Assembly: GCA_037576195.1 (NCBI GenBank)
Contig: CM075103.1
Span: forward strand, 9,362,001-9,426,000
Origin: Phytoseiulus persimilis
Taxonomy: Eukaryota > Arthropoda > Arachnida > Mesostigmata > Phytoseiidae
Direction of reading: 5' to 3'
Length of the DNA: 64,000 nucleotides
The position numbers were made by a program, and so were the translations under genes. The notes beneath the pieces are model-generated. The model saw nothing but the letters and a program-made list of their open reading frames with translations. It did no database searches and had not been told where the DNA came from. Of the stretch, positions 25,701 through 40,703 are shown in pieces (position 1 is the first letter of the stretch; each line of letters opens with the position of its first letter).

Positions 25701-28700
25701 CCGGAGCGTTTTGTTTTTCAATCATCCGCTGCTGAAGCGACGGCGACGGATCAGTGGCTCACCGTCTCACTCGAACAGATGTGAACCGAGGAAACTCGGA
25801 TGAGGCATGCTTTTGATTTGAAACGCGCGCGAAGTTTCGCGAATTCGGTTCGCGGCTCTTCAGAGCGATCGTTTGATAGGCACCAGAGCTTCGGCCGCAA
25901 GGGTAGCTGCGTCGGATCGGTTCGCCTCGGAAGCACAGCCTAAAATTCTGGAGACCGTCTCCAGTAGGTCGGACGAAGTGTGCGAGAAGGCAAAACAAGT
26001 TCGTATGGCCGTGGTATGTCTGATTGAATCGATTCACCTGCACATTCGACCACCGAATCCGGTTGAGCTGGCTCCATATTCCCGCGGGAGGCATGTCGTG
26101 TACGCTACCATGAAGCGAAAAGAGTTCAGACAACGCAAATAGAGTTAAGGACAGTTTTCCGAGGAGATTGACCCTGAATTAGAAACTCCATCTAAGCGAT
26201 GTCATGCCTGGATCAGGCCTCCTCGGTATTCTACAGGCTGGTTCGGAGTGCGAGCAACAGGCCAAACAATCCGAAAGGAATATCAGCCAAGGAACGAAGA
26301 TCCTGAGACCCGTATCGATCAAGGTATTCCCCGGCGAGCGCTCAAGAAGCGCATGGTGTCGGGAACTGCTCCGTCGGCTATAGTTGCCCTCGTCGGCGTG
26401 GAAAGATCCTTGTCGCGATCCTCTGAGGGTGTTCTGAGGTGCTCGGTCCATGGACAAGGAAATCTGTAGGGATAGTTTCGTGCCTGTTGGGATCAGACAG
26501 GGCACGCAGTTGGGAACGAATCGCAATCATTCTCACCTGTGATCAATATGACAGCGAGGGCAAGCCAACATCTATTCCCCGTCTGCTTCGACATCCCTGG
26601 CAGTTTTTGAGATTTCTTAAGCCGCAGAAGAAGGTAACACGAGGAACATCACGAAACTCGAACTCGCAGCTCCGCTATGAGGGCTCGCATCGGATAGCTA
26701 GTGCAGCACGCTCCTCTCCGAGAACCAGAGTTCTCCACTTTCTGCTTCAATCGGTGGCAGAGCCAGTCCTGATTTGTGAACTTGGGAGAACTTTCAACGG
26801 TTGGCGCCCATCATCATTGCGCGCTCACGGCTGCTCGTCTGACAATGCGCACCGAGATGTACCGGAGGGACCTGGAGGTCCACGAGAGGGCGCTTTTTGT
26901 GGGCGAGGGACCGAACGAGGTGGGGTGGGCTGTGGAGCCTCCGCAGCCGTTGAATCTGTCAACGAGGCAGCAGGTTGTGCCCAGAGCCCCATTCAGGGCT
27001 CCGAGATGCAGAATGGGTCCCAGAACGGGGAGATTTAGGCGCGATGCGCTCAAGGATCCCCACTGCGATCCGGAATCCATATTCTTCAAGATATTCAGTG
27101 AGTTTTCACAGAGGTGGGAATATGCTGGAACGGCGTTGAGAACGCCCGGAGAGCGCTAGAGGAACATCAAGGAGGAGTATGTACAAGCTCTGAGCCCGTT
27201 ATCTGTCGGGACTTATTCATCGCGCCGAGCTTCAAGGGCCCCGGTCACATGTTCCAATGCCGACCAACAAAATCCTACCACACATTGATGACAATCCACG
27301 ACGTAACACCAGCCACAAAAGATGGTGGACACGGATGCTCCTACGGAGGACTGGCTCACAAGGATCATCACAACATGAAACGGATGAATAATGAGGTCAA
27401 ATCATCGCTCGCTCATGACAATCTGTTCCTTGTCGGTCGAAGATACGAAAGTCGAAGACTGAAACGGTTTTCCCGCAACCAACCAGCGACCAACATCCAA
27501 TTGCGGAATTTGGCCATGCAGAGACCACATATCGATCACCGCAAGACCCTCCACTGGACAGCGTTCACAGAAATGGCCAATTAGGGAATTCAGAGGCTCA
27601 ATGCGGAAGCGGTTTGAGGTTCCAACCTATTCGGAAGAACCACGATTCTCGCGAAACAACAGGGGTCCCGCATCTCACTCGTTGCGATCCAGTGATAACG
27701 ATGTCGAGACGCAAGAGAACCCACATTGAGGTGAGGCGAAAAGGAGAGATTCAGAAGATCGGCCCCAGGAATCCCGAAATCCACAGTGGCGGTCGACTCC
27801 ATCCAAAGACAACTTGTATGGAATTCCTTCAAATCTATAGGGGCCGCTAGCGGATGATGTATTCCGGGGGAAAAAAAATGAGAGACTGAGAACATTTAAA
27901 GCTCTATCCGGCTTGGAAAACTTTTTTTCACATCGCAATGCGTGGCACGTGTGGAGATGTGTCCGCGGATACGTTTGATTCAATATCATGAACATGATTC
28001 TTCTGTCGGTTTGCGTTCTCCCCACGTCGGAAACTTCCATGAACCTCCTCCGCTGATGATCAGTGCTCCCACTCATGCTCGTTCACAATGCACCTTTCTG
28101 ATTCTTCGAGCGTGACGTCTCGCTGGGTTTCTCAGCCTTTCGGTTTGAGTCTCTCGAGACAGCCTTCGAGAAGGGCACGGAACAGGACGAATCTGCAGGG
28201 TCATAATGATTTCTTTCCTGCGACCATCCAGCCTGGAATCTAACCAGAACTAAGCGATGAACATTTCGGCTGATCCCCGTTGCACACAGAATACGCAGAA
28301 TGCCACAAAATACGCGTCGGGCCGTAGAAGTTAGCGCACAGTTTCTCTGACAGGTTGATTCCACGGGGGAGTGGGCAACGGACCGCGGGAGAACCTGCGA
28401 AATTCGGGATTCGCTCTCGTCACCTTTGAATTCTCCGTGTTCCCCGTTTGCAGGAGGCAAGCACTAAAAAAAAGGTTATGGCTTGCACTCTCCGTGTAGT
28501 GGGTCTCTCCTACGAGTAGAGTCGCTCCGTTTGCGGAGACCCTGCTCAAGTCGCTATTCGGCTATTCTCTCCGAATTTCGCAAGGAAAACCGAGTCATTG
28601 CGAATTCTCAGCAACCATTCCGTTGGTGGAATCAATACTATGCGATCCTACCGCGAGTCAAGGAATTTCTCACTTTGGGAAGGCGAGAGATATCGGAGAT

Positions 28701-29099
28701 GGTGCCGAACTCAGGAGGCTCTGCGAGTGAAATGAGCACCTCATCGACAATATTCTGGCATATGTAATAAGGTTGTTCGTGCATAACAAGCACCATGACA
28801 TTCCTCTCATTGTTGAAGCCTGCTTTTGGGTCATGTGTCAACCTGCCTCCGGCAGTGACTGCCGGTCAGTACGACCATCGGGATTACCTGTGATATTCGA
28901 AGCCCCGCAATGCTAGATATAATAACAAGCGAATCTTAATCAGGCGGCAATCAGACATTCCCTCCTATACGGTCATGCCATCTGATTCGGCCTCAATCTC
29001 AATGGTGGCAAGTTGATATGTGCTCGTCGACTGCATCGTTTGCGAGGATATAAACACCGCCATAAGTTTCACCTCAGAAACCATCATATATTACAGGCT
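22730..29099. other. Unassigned 6.4-kb stretch
   Basis: Should contain the promoter and first exon of the cysteine-rich gene at its left end. Otherwise only chance-like frames were seen. The best exon-like segment on the plus strand is 26845-27097, listed separately. Confidence 0.4.
26845..27097 (+). CDS. Possible first exon of an unrecognised gene
   Basis: An ATG at 26845 opens a frame (MRTEMYRRDLEVHERALFV, then proline- and arginine-rich, ending near PESIFFKIF) that reaches a strong donor, GTGAGT, at 27098. The composition looks coding, but no downstream exon in phase was found and the family is unknown. Confidence 0.2.
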
Positions 29100-29105
29100 T
29101 TTATT
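29100..29105 (-). promoter_or_regulatory. Poly(A) signal AATAAA, probably of the SLC35E1-type gene
   Basis: Minus-strand AATAAA about 630 bases beyond the stop codon at 29732. Confidence 0.45.
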
Positions 29106-29731
29106 GATACAAAACCCTCCTGGTGGAATCGTTGTAGACGGCATAGAAGGCCACAGCTTCTCTGAATCTTGAACACGTTCAGCTTCGGAAGCTGTAACTC
29201 ACGACAGACTCCGACGGCTTCGTTACTCAGATTCTTCCAGAAGAGTTCCCTTCCAATGACTCGAGAGTCGTTTCGCGTGATACTTCTGTGAAAATTCCGA
29301 TCCTCACGATCGTTTAATGACGGCAAACACACGCGGCGACGCCATCGAAGTCACTCGTTTTGGTGCCTTGCAGCAGTTCTTGCACTGTGCTTATGCCGTG
29401 CGAATTATTTACATTTGTACGGACAGAAAACAGAAATGTGAAACACAACAAAACTGCGACGTTCGCGAAGGAATGTCCCCTTCTCTCTGGGTGAGAGAAG
29501 TAGAAAAAAACTCGACTCGTTCACATTTGAAACCTCCGGGCCAGGTAGTGAGGTGCGACCAACTTGAAAGTTCGCTAAAAATTTCACACTTGTTTGTCTG
29601 GACGCGGAACGGCTCACGGGAACGAGGATGAATAATTCGCGACGAAAATTGCCCTCGGATTCGGAGAACGTCCTTGTTCCCCCGCGCGTGTTTTGTTCAA
29701 ACTGGATGTGCCCCCTCGGCTGCGACTAACG

Positions 29732-31168
29732 TCAACTATGAACCAAGGGAATGTAGTGTGAGTTGTTGTTGTTGTTGTTCGAGAAGACATGCTCGAAGAG
29801 GATGTTTTTGGGATTGCTGAACCCGTTCGCTGTCTTCCCGAGAAGGAACGGTGGTTTCGACACTTCGCTTGCTATCGAGTCTCCTTGAGAGGAGATAGTG
29901 TGGTACGTTGGTAGCTCCTTGCTTCTGTGGGCGTCGAGCTTCGCCTTGTTGTAGAGTAACACGCCAAATATTGCGAGACTCATGCCGAACACATTTGCTG
30001 CCGTCACAGGATTGTGGAGCATGAAGAGTGAGAAGCCTGGAACGACGAAAAGTTTAATCAATAACAGCTGACGGGACGAGAAGTTGCGGCGAGTCCGACC
30101 CATTCACCGAATCGACCCCTCTCAGCCTGACTGTGGAGATCGAAAGGAGCAACTTACTGATTATGCAGATCCGCTTTGTGGCATTGCAGACTGAATAAGT
30201 CAGCGGCGACAACATGTTCAACATGGTGAACGCTACAAGGTTTTGGGCGAAGTTCAGAAACCCGTCAATGAAGAGGAGTGTCACGGTGAGAAAATCAGTG
30301 TGTTTGGTCAGCTCGCGATTGCGGAGTAGTCTTGGAGCATCGTAAATCATCCAGATAGGAAGGAAGCACAAAAGTGCCAACCGAGCTAAAATATGCAAGA
30401 GCCGGAGATGGTGAACCTGCCGATCGCGCATAACCTGTAAAGTCACAAGAGGCTGATTAATTTTCAACTGCTAGATCACAGCACTCGAATGGAAAGTTTA
30501 GTTCGCCGTGAATGCTCGCCAAGAGCTATGACGTACATGGGTCGAACGCCTAGGTAGGCCGATTCTCACCTTTTTTGTGTAAATGTTCTGCAGAGCGAAT
30601 ACAATGGTTGAACTGAGCGCCGCTACCAACCCAACCATATCGAACGAGATCTCCGTCACAGTAGCTATGATAACTCCGGAAATGATTGGGATCAAGGAGC
30701 AGTATACCGCCATGGATTGAGACTGACCCAGGATCAGTTTTGAGAGGATCACAGTGAAGAGAGGCATTGTAGCTTTCACTGCAAGGATCGTGAGGTCAGC
30801 TGGGCAAGAGGAGCGCTAGTTCTCGTCATAGGAGGATGGCTCCGAGACTCACCGGTGTGCGCATAAGACACAGGGACTTTCCATAGGCTGACGTGAGAAG
30901 TCAGCGACGTGAAGAACTTTCCTAGAACTAGAGGCAGGATGCATTTCGCCCACGAAGACCAATCCATATCGAGCGAAGGCCTAATCCCTCCTAGAGCCAA
31001 CACAGGCCCTGAGTAGATGGCAATCGAGCCCAGGTGGACCATCGTCACACTCAGAGGGAAGGGAAAATTCGTAAGAACGATTTTCCCAATCACATTGTTC
31101 GTGGAGGAAATTGAGTACCACACACTACACAGCAACACAATCTGGAACAGAAAAATTACTGCTTTCAT
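29732..31168 (-). CDS. SLC35E1: SLC35E1-type nucleotide-sugar/triose-phosphate transporter family protein
   Basis: Four minus-strand exons, 30853-31168, 30570-30778, 30158-30434 and 29732-30036, join in phase through introns of 74, 135 and 121 bases to give 368 residues with no break. The protein is a multi-pass membrane protein of the EamA/TPT drug-metabolite-transporter type. Diagnostic segments are [40 protein letters not shown] with [13 protein letters not shown], and [11 protein letters not shown] before GVLLYNKAK. All match SLC35E1, an orphan transporter likely in Golgi or ER membranes; its substrate is not settled. The C-terminal tail is hydrophilic and has a run of six Asn encoded by a CAA/AAC microsatellite (29761-29779). 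The start ATG at 31168 leads straight into the first membrane helix, as in the family. Confidence 0.92.
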
Positions 31169-34671
<3,503 letters not shown>

Positions 34672-36662
34672 ATGTTTAATATAGCTCATTTTAGCGATAT
34701 GGGTCGCGTTTTTTGAGGAGAGCCCTGTTCCGAGGAATCATGGCTTGGCATCCCGTTATGTGAGAAACCACGAACGGTTTCCAAGAAACGGATAAAACAG
34801 ACGATCATTGAAGATTCCTATGTGAAAGCATTTGTTCTCCAGGCTCTGATCTTGTCTTCCCTTAGCGGCATGCACTGTACTGTCACGGCTTTGAGTCTGC
34901 GAATGATTTTTGGATTATTTTGTCCACTCTGTCAGTGTGCGATTGGGCTCGCCAGCGCGATATCTCGAAGCGAGGATGTTCAGAATAGCTGTGTAGATAT
35001 CAGTCCATCAGAATAGAGAATCGTGATCGCTGCGATTTCTTGTGAAGTTTTTTGACCGATGGCTCTGCAAGAGGAGTGAACCAGGCAGAAACAATCACCC
35101 AAGCAAATAAACCGCAGACAAAGTGGCCGTCGGGTTCGCGTTCTTGCAAGAATCATGAAAATAGAGATTCGTGCGAAAGTGTTCAAGATCTTTCGGTGCC
35201 TTCACAGAACATCATACCATAGCCTTGGATACAGTCCGGATGAATCCGGTATTCCGTTGAGAGTGGCTCTCGATCGTTGTAGGCATTTTTGGAGCAGTGA
35301 CTGCTAGAACGCCACGGCTAATCGAAAAAACCCGCTAAGCAACTCCTACCCTAACCGGAACGGTCAGACAACGTCAGCAGCCGACTAGGGCAATAATGAG
35401 CGTACCGGACAGTACATATTTGTAAATAATTTTAGATTACCAACGAATCAGAGATTATCAGAGGGTGAAGGAGAAAAGAGCAAAAGAAGAGTGTCGTGGG
35501 AGCCGGATTTGAATCGAGGACGGAGGCAATCCGCTTGTTACGGGATCGTGAAGATGTAAACATGACGAGAAAAATAGATTCTTATGCGGAATTTGGTGAC
35601 GGTGAGAAGAATCAGGATTCGATCAGATATGGAATGGAACACAGCTGAGGTGGCAAGGAATAGGTCCTAGCTGTTAGGTACTTCTAAGTAGATAAATGTA
35701 GAAGTTAATGTACAGTAGTAAGGCGACAGAGTATAACAGGGACACGGAACGTTTACAATAAATAGTTACCATGATTACATATTGGAGATCACGGTGTGTC
35801 AATTGAACATGTGGATATGGTGACGTGGCACAGGAGTTATATCAAACATGGAACCCCCCACATTCTGAGTGTGGGGCCGGAGTGAGCTACGAGCCGACTT
35901 CATGAACTCAAACATACAGCCAATTATGAGTCGGGGGGTTGCCGTCAATTTCAGTGTGCAGCGGTTGTGTTGGTGGTAGTCGTCGGCATGTGAATTATCA
36001 CTCGATGAGAAATGTCACGAGTTCCATCAGAGGCCATCTGAACCTGCGACATCAGCCGCTGCCCTGATCCATGGTACCCATTTGTACTATGGCGGCAGCT
36101 CAGAGTTAGCGAGCGAACGCATTTTAGAGTTTGTGATGACATGCGTAACTCCTTATCGTTGCCTCAGCCGTAACTAGAGATCAATCGATTCCATCCCCGT
36201 AATAACAGATAATGTACAATGAAGAGAATAAAGAAAATCATTCATAAATGAGGTTCACGTCGTGCTCTCCTCTATAATAGGATGATTTTCCTCCCGAGTC
36301 CCGCGCTATCGTGTGCGTGGGCTCTGGACAAAGTTCCTCTTCAGAATCCAGGATCTCTTGAGTTGAAAGGATCCTAGAGTCAGAGAGCTAACGTTACAAT
36401 CCATCCTGAGGACAAGCTTCTCAAATCGCCTGGACAGGAAGCTCCCCGCCCCTTTCCAAAGACAATGCCAATATTCCCCAAGACGCGAAGCGCTGCCTAC
36501 GTCTCGGATGATTCCGACGCCGAAAAATTCAAACTTTGGCGCGGCGATAACTGTCTGGCCTTCAGATCTCTCGCCTTTGTTTACAACGGGAAGGCGCCTT
36601 CGATCAATGTGTTCTTCTCTACGTCGGCAATCAGCTGTTCAGACGGAGTGCACTGACGGACG
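34672..36662. other. Probable Arf6 3' UTR and RFT1 upstream region
   Basis: 35.4-35.8 kb is A/T- and purine-rich compared with its surroundings and ends in AATAAA at 35757-35762, which would give Arf6 a 3' UTR of about 1.1 kb. A second AATAAA lies near 36228. A small perfect stem (CCCCACA, seven-base loop, TGTGGGG) occurs around 35850-35875. RFT1 starts at 36663 without a visible TATA box. Confidence 0.4.
35757..35762 (+). promoter_or_regulatory. Possible poly(A) signal AATAAA of Arf6
   Basis: AATAAA at the end of an A/T-rich stretch, about 1.1 kb after the Arf6 stop codon. Confidence 0.35.
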
Positions 36663-38527
36663 ATGGCCGCGGAAGGCCGAGTGGCAGCAGCCTTGAAGGC
36701 CACCAGTCTTAACATCTTGCTCCACATATCAATGCGCATCTGTACTTTCGTCGTGAATGCCTTCATTCTCCGCCACGTCACGAAATACGCGTTCGGCGTG
36801 ATCAATGTTCGACTCATGCTCCTTTTTTCGACGATTCACTTCTTAGCGAGCGAACCCTTCAGGAGGTAAACCACGGAATTTTTATCTTCAAGATACAACA
36901 GCCCGTCGGACTATCTACGGCTTTCAAAACCATTACGACAAGCTATGGACGGGCTTGCGAAGCGATGGAGTGATCAGACTTTAGAGTGGAACGAAACACA
37001 AAACATTGAATCTTCTTACAGAGCCTGTTGCACAAATTCATCTGACCACAAATGGCCAAAAGGTCATAACATTGTCTTGGCTTTCGGTGCCCATATCAGT
37101 AGCGGTTGGCGCCGTGCTATCCCTGCTGTGGGTCTACGTCCTGGAATCTCCTGAGGACTCTTCTTATCCACTGGCGGTCTTGGTGACTTTCTTCGCAGCA
37201 ATCATCGAAGTTTCTGCCGAACCAATGTTCATAGTTTGGATGCGCTTCGGGCTATGTGAAATTCAAAGTATTTGCCGAAGGTAATTTATTTTCTTCTTCA
37301 ACATCACCAGAAGCATAGAACTCCCCTTGAACTTTCCGGCGCCATAGCCATGATTCGAATACTCAGGAATTTCGAGCTGTCCTAATCATTGCAGGGTCGG
37401 CGTTGGTGTTTCGCTGCATTCTGATGTCCTTACTAGTCACGTTGGACCCGTCGAATGCTCTGATGGCCTACGCGGTTTTCCCAACTATTATCTTCCGTGT
37501 ATTTCAGCAGCGTGTTCTACTCCTACTTCCATTATGTATGCTCCAACAAACTCGACAAATCTCTTCCGATCGCACGCATCTCTCAGATGTTACCTTCAAT
37601 GGAGGGCAATAGATTATCGAGTGGGATCGCTAGCGGCTTCTTTCATGAAGCAGACAGTTTTCAAGCAGGTTCTCACTGAAGGCGAGGCGATACGTCATGA
37701 CCACGTTCTGCGTGATCGATTTCGCTTCACAGGGTGTCTACGAGGCCGTCAACAATCTTGGGTCCTTAGCTGCTCGGTACATCTTCCAACAGGTCGAGGA
37801 GAACGGGTATCTTCTGTTCGGTCAGATTCTACGCAGGGGAGATGCTAGGAAACAACCGGAATGTTCTGTTGGGCGCCGAGTTCTTTAGCAATCTCCTCAA
37901 ATTGATGCTAATCGTAGCTTTGATAATTGTGGCGTTCGGTCAAGCTTACAGCGGCACGCTACTCTACTTGTACGCTGGCGAGAGCCTTCTACCGTTAGGG
38001 AAGACACTCATGCGTTTCCATTGTTTTATACATTGCATTCATCGCGATCAACGGCATCACCGAATGCTTCGTTTTCGCAACCATGACCAAGGAACAGCTA
38101 GACCGACCACAACCGCAAAAATGGCAATATGCTCTCTGGTATTCCTCGTAGCGTCTTACACTTTCTCCAAAATTTTCGGAGTTGTTGGGCTCATCCTAGC
38201 TAATATGGTGAACATGAGCCTGCGTATTCTTCTCAGCTTCATTTACATTCGTGAACTTCACGAAAAAGTGAATTTCGACATCGTTGCGCGATCCATTCCA
38301 GGCTATCGCTAATGGTAGTGCTGGGCCTGAGCTGCGTCTGTTGTTTGGTGAGCGAGTCCTTCGTAGGGCACAAAATCATTTTGCATATTTTCTTCGGAGA
38401 ATTCTGTTAATCTTGACGCTCCTTACGTTATTTTTTTCTGAAGGGACTTGAGAACTTTCATCCAAAGAAGTTTGATCGAGAAGAGGATTTGATCCAAGTC
38501 ATGTGTGTATCGAGAAGCGAACTGTGA
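36663..38527 (+). CDS. RFT1: RFT1 (ER glycolipid N-glycosylation factor), reading frame broken about 11 times
   Basis: Three exons, 36663-36865, 37022-37280 and 37395-38527, with intact GT/AG sites and phases that fit the family at each junction (EPFRR to AC; AE to G). The protein matches RFT1 throughout: RICTFVVNAFILRHVTK near the N-terminus, VFKQVLTEGE, QGVYEAVNNLGSLAARYIFQ, ANMVNMSLRI. RFT1 is a multi-pass ER membrane protein needed for lipid-linked Man5GlcNAc2 oligosaccharide use in N-glycosylation. The frame shifts at about 37062, 37250, 37477, 37605, 37686, 37838, 38027, 38119, 38296, 38401 and 38436. At least eight are a one-base gain in a short homopolymer; the other three look like one-base losses. 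No nonsense substitution is needed to explain the stops. Either the sequence is locally wrong or this is a young pseudogene; intact splice sites favour the former. Confidence 0.82.
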
Positions 38528-38618
38528 TTCTAATCCCTGTGAAGTATAAAGGCAGAAATATAGGCACATAGATATATTTTCACAATTGGAGCTCAAGTCA
38601 GGTTCTGGAGCAATTCGG

Positions 38619-38624
38619 AATAAA
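38619..38624 (+). promoter_or_regulatory. Poly(A) signal AATAAA of RFT1
   Basis: AATAAA about 90 bases after the RFT1 stop at 38525-38527. Confidence 0.5.
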
Positions 38625-39531
38625 TTTGCGCCACTGGAGGAGAGTTCCATCCGTCCTTGGGATTCCGCTGGCCCCCTCTTTGGATGGCCCTGGAGGTTCC
38701 CTTCTGTGCCGTGATAAAATCTACGACAATGAATCGAATCTATCATCAACTCGTTGTCATCATCGTTTTGATGTCCCGTTCTGCTATCGAGAATATTGAT
38801 GAAACGCAACGAGGATTTGCATGCACGAGCCCATGCGCTCTCTTACCGGTTGAGCAGCGGTTATTATTTCGCCCTTCTGAGACAGTGCTCCGCCGTCCAT
38901 AGATCATTTTTTCTTCGCTCTCTGACAGCAGGAATCTGCCTAGCCGTTCAGAATCTGTGTCGTTTGCTGGACACGATGATGAACGAATCCTCTCGCTCAT
39001 TGGTGTCCAGAGGTCGTCCCGTTCGTGGTCTCGGTAATTGCCAGTCTCTCGGAACTTTCGGAGGGCGTCTCATACGCCACATTACAAACATACAAGAACT
39101 TTTATAGACGAGCTATTCCCCCTGCTCTCCTCAGAGCGACCACGGCGAATCCTCTCTTCTGAGTTGAGCTCGAGGCGCCACTATGTAGTCCGGAGCACGT
39201 CTCCAAACTACATTATCCGAAAACTTTGACATCGCTTCCGTTTCTATTTTCTCCCTCAGAATCTAAAGCGGTACCAAGTTCAGGCTTCTAATATTGTAGT
39301 TTCCGAATCCATCAATCTTAACAGGACATGAGACTAGCACGAATATGGTGATGAAAACGTAGTTTGAGACGTCATTTGGAGAGAGCTGAGTTCCCTACCC
39401 AAATGATTGCTCGCCCACAGAGGCGATTGACGATTGAGCAATTCTTCGAAAGTTCGGGGGACTTCAACCCGATCCATCGATTCCGCCTACCGCACCCCGG
39501 ATTAAAAGTCCTGAGAACGCTCAAAATACGG
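38625..39531. other. Convergent intergenic region between RFT1 and NAF1
   Basis: About 0.9 kb between two convergent poly(A) signals (38619 plus, 39537 minus). No gene or repeat seen. Confidence 0.5.
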
Positions 39532-39537
39532 TTTATT
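39532..39537 (-). promoter_or_regulatory. Poly(A) signal AATAAA of NAF1
   Basis: Minus-strand AATAAA about 20 bases beyond the NAF1 stop codon; a very short 3' UTR. Confidence 0.45.
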
Positions 39538-39554
39538 AAACGAAGTCCAATCAC

Positions 39555-40703
39555 CTATTGACCTAGATATCTGTAACATGGTTGGTTGTTGTTGTTGTTC
39601 CGGACTAACGATGGAGGTAGCGCGTAGTTCATTGGCGGCAGAGTCATGCCTGGGTGAGCCCACGGATTGTAACCAGGAGGTGAATACTGGGATGGAACAT
39701 CGGCGGCAAGACCCCGTACGGATTCGGATACGGCTGTGTCCAGGATAAGGCGGGAGAATAGGCTTGGGGAGGAACGGGTAGAGGGCGCGGATGGAGGAAG
39801 TGCAACTTGAGGGGCATGGCGACTTGCACGAGCCGCGAACTGAGCATATGGAGCCCCTCGAGGAGTGAATACCTCTCTTCTGGTGGGAGGGCGCGATGAC
39901 TCCTGCTTGACAGGGTTCCCGTCAGCCTGGCGCTTCGCTCGCCGCTCCTTCTTCGCGTCTCGCGGTCCTGTTCGTCGTCTGAGTACTCAAGCTCGTGCTC
40001 TGGAGGCTCGATATCGTATTCCCATGACGCGTCGGAACCACGCAGTTTCATCATTTCTTTGAGCTGTTTCTCAAACACGAAGAACGTGTAATCGGCGTGG
40101 TGGGGGCACAGAATATTTTCACGCTCCTTTCTCCAGATGTTCCTCCTGAATTTCCTGCGGGTTGTTGAAACGGAGAACGTAAAAAGGCTTCACGACTGGC
40201 CGATAACATCGAAAACTTGACCGATCGCGCGTCCGTCTCCGAGGAAGAGCACGGTTTCCAAGTTGAGCACTGGTTCGGACTTCGTGGCTTCCACGATGAC
40301 GAGTCGCCCTCCACAAAAGAAAAAACTGCCCCAACTTCTTCCAAATGATCCTGCGGGACTGAAATTTTCAACTTCTCAACAGGCGGGAGGTCATCGAGAG
40401 TCAATTCACCCTTAACTGTTGGAGCCGAATTTCTCGTTTTGGGGTCTTCCTCGGACGATCTCTTCTTCGAGAGCGGCTGGGTTTCACCACGATATCACTC
40501 TCGTCACTGTCCGAGTCTGTGTCGATTTCATCTTGTTCACGGTAGAGTTTCATAACGGGGTCCCTCCTCATCCTGGGGGATGATTTTCGCGGTCAGTTCA
40601 CACAAAGTCGTGGGTTTCTTCGTCTGTAGACTGAGACTCTTGCTCAGGTGCTCCCTGGCTGCGCGGAACCGCTGGCATTAGGTTCTTGGGTTTCCTCAGC
40701 CAT
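39555..40703 (-). CDS. NAF1: NAF1 (H/ACA snoRNP assembly factor), intronless, reading frame broken about 11 times
   Basis: Read across frames without any intron, the minus strand gives NAF1. It has an acidic Ser/Asp-rich N-terminal part, then LTLDDLPPVEKLKISVP, a Gar1/Naf1 core with NLETVLFLGDGRAIGQVFDV and VVKPFYVLRFNNPQEI, GSDASWEYDIEPPEHELEYSDDE, and a proline-rich tail ending in five Asn. NAF1 is a nuclear chaperone that holds dyskerin-containing H/ACA particles before GAR1 replaces it. ATG at 40703 (MAEETQEPN), TAG at 39555. Frame changes lie near homopolymers across the whole gene; for example, a C is missing in the segment before VVKPFY and another in the run before the HHADYTFFVFEKQ segment. 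Both gains and losses occur. Lack of introns could suggest a retrocopy, but RFT1 next door has introns and the same kind of breaks. Confidence 0.8.

Noticed and set aside
26439-27038. 199-codon plus-strand frame
   Set aside because: Starts with a non-ATG codon, is low in hydrophobic pattern, and overlaps a more protein-like frame (26845-27097); chance frames of this length are common in this window.
35850-35875. CCCCACA / TGTGGGG hairpin as a microRNA or histone-type stem-loop
   Set aside because: A seven-base stem is too short for a microRNA precursor, and the sequence does not match the histone 3' stem-loop consensus.
36663-38527. Programmed ribosomal frameshifting in RFT1
   Set aside because: About eleven shifts of both signs at unrelated sites, and the same in adjacent NAF1, are not a programmed mechanism; local sequence error or decay is far simpler.
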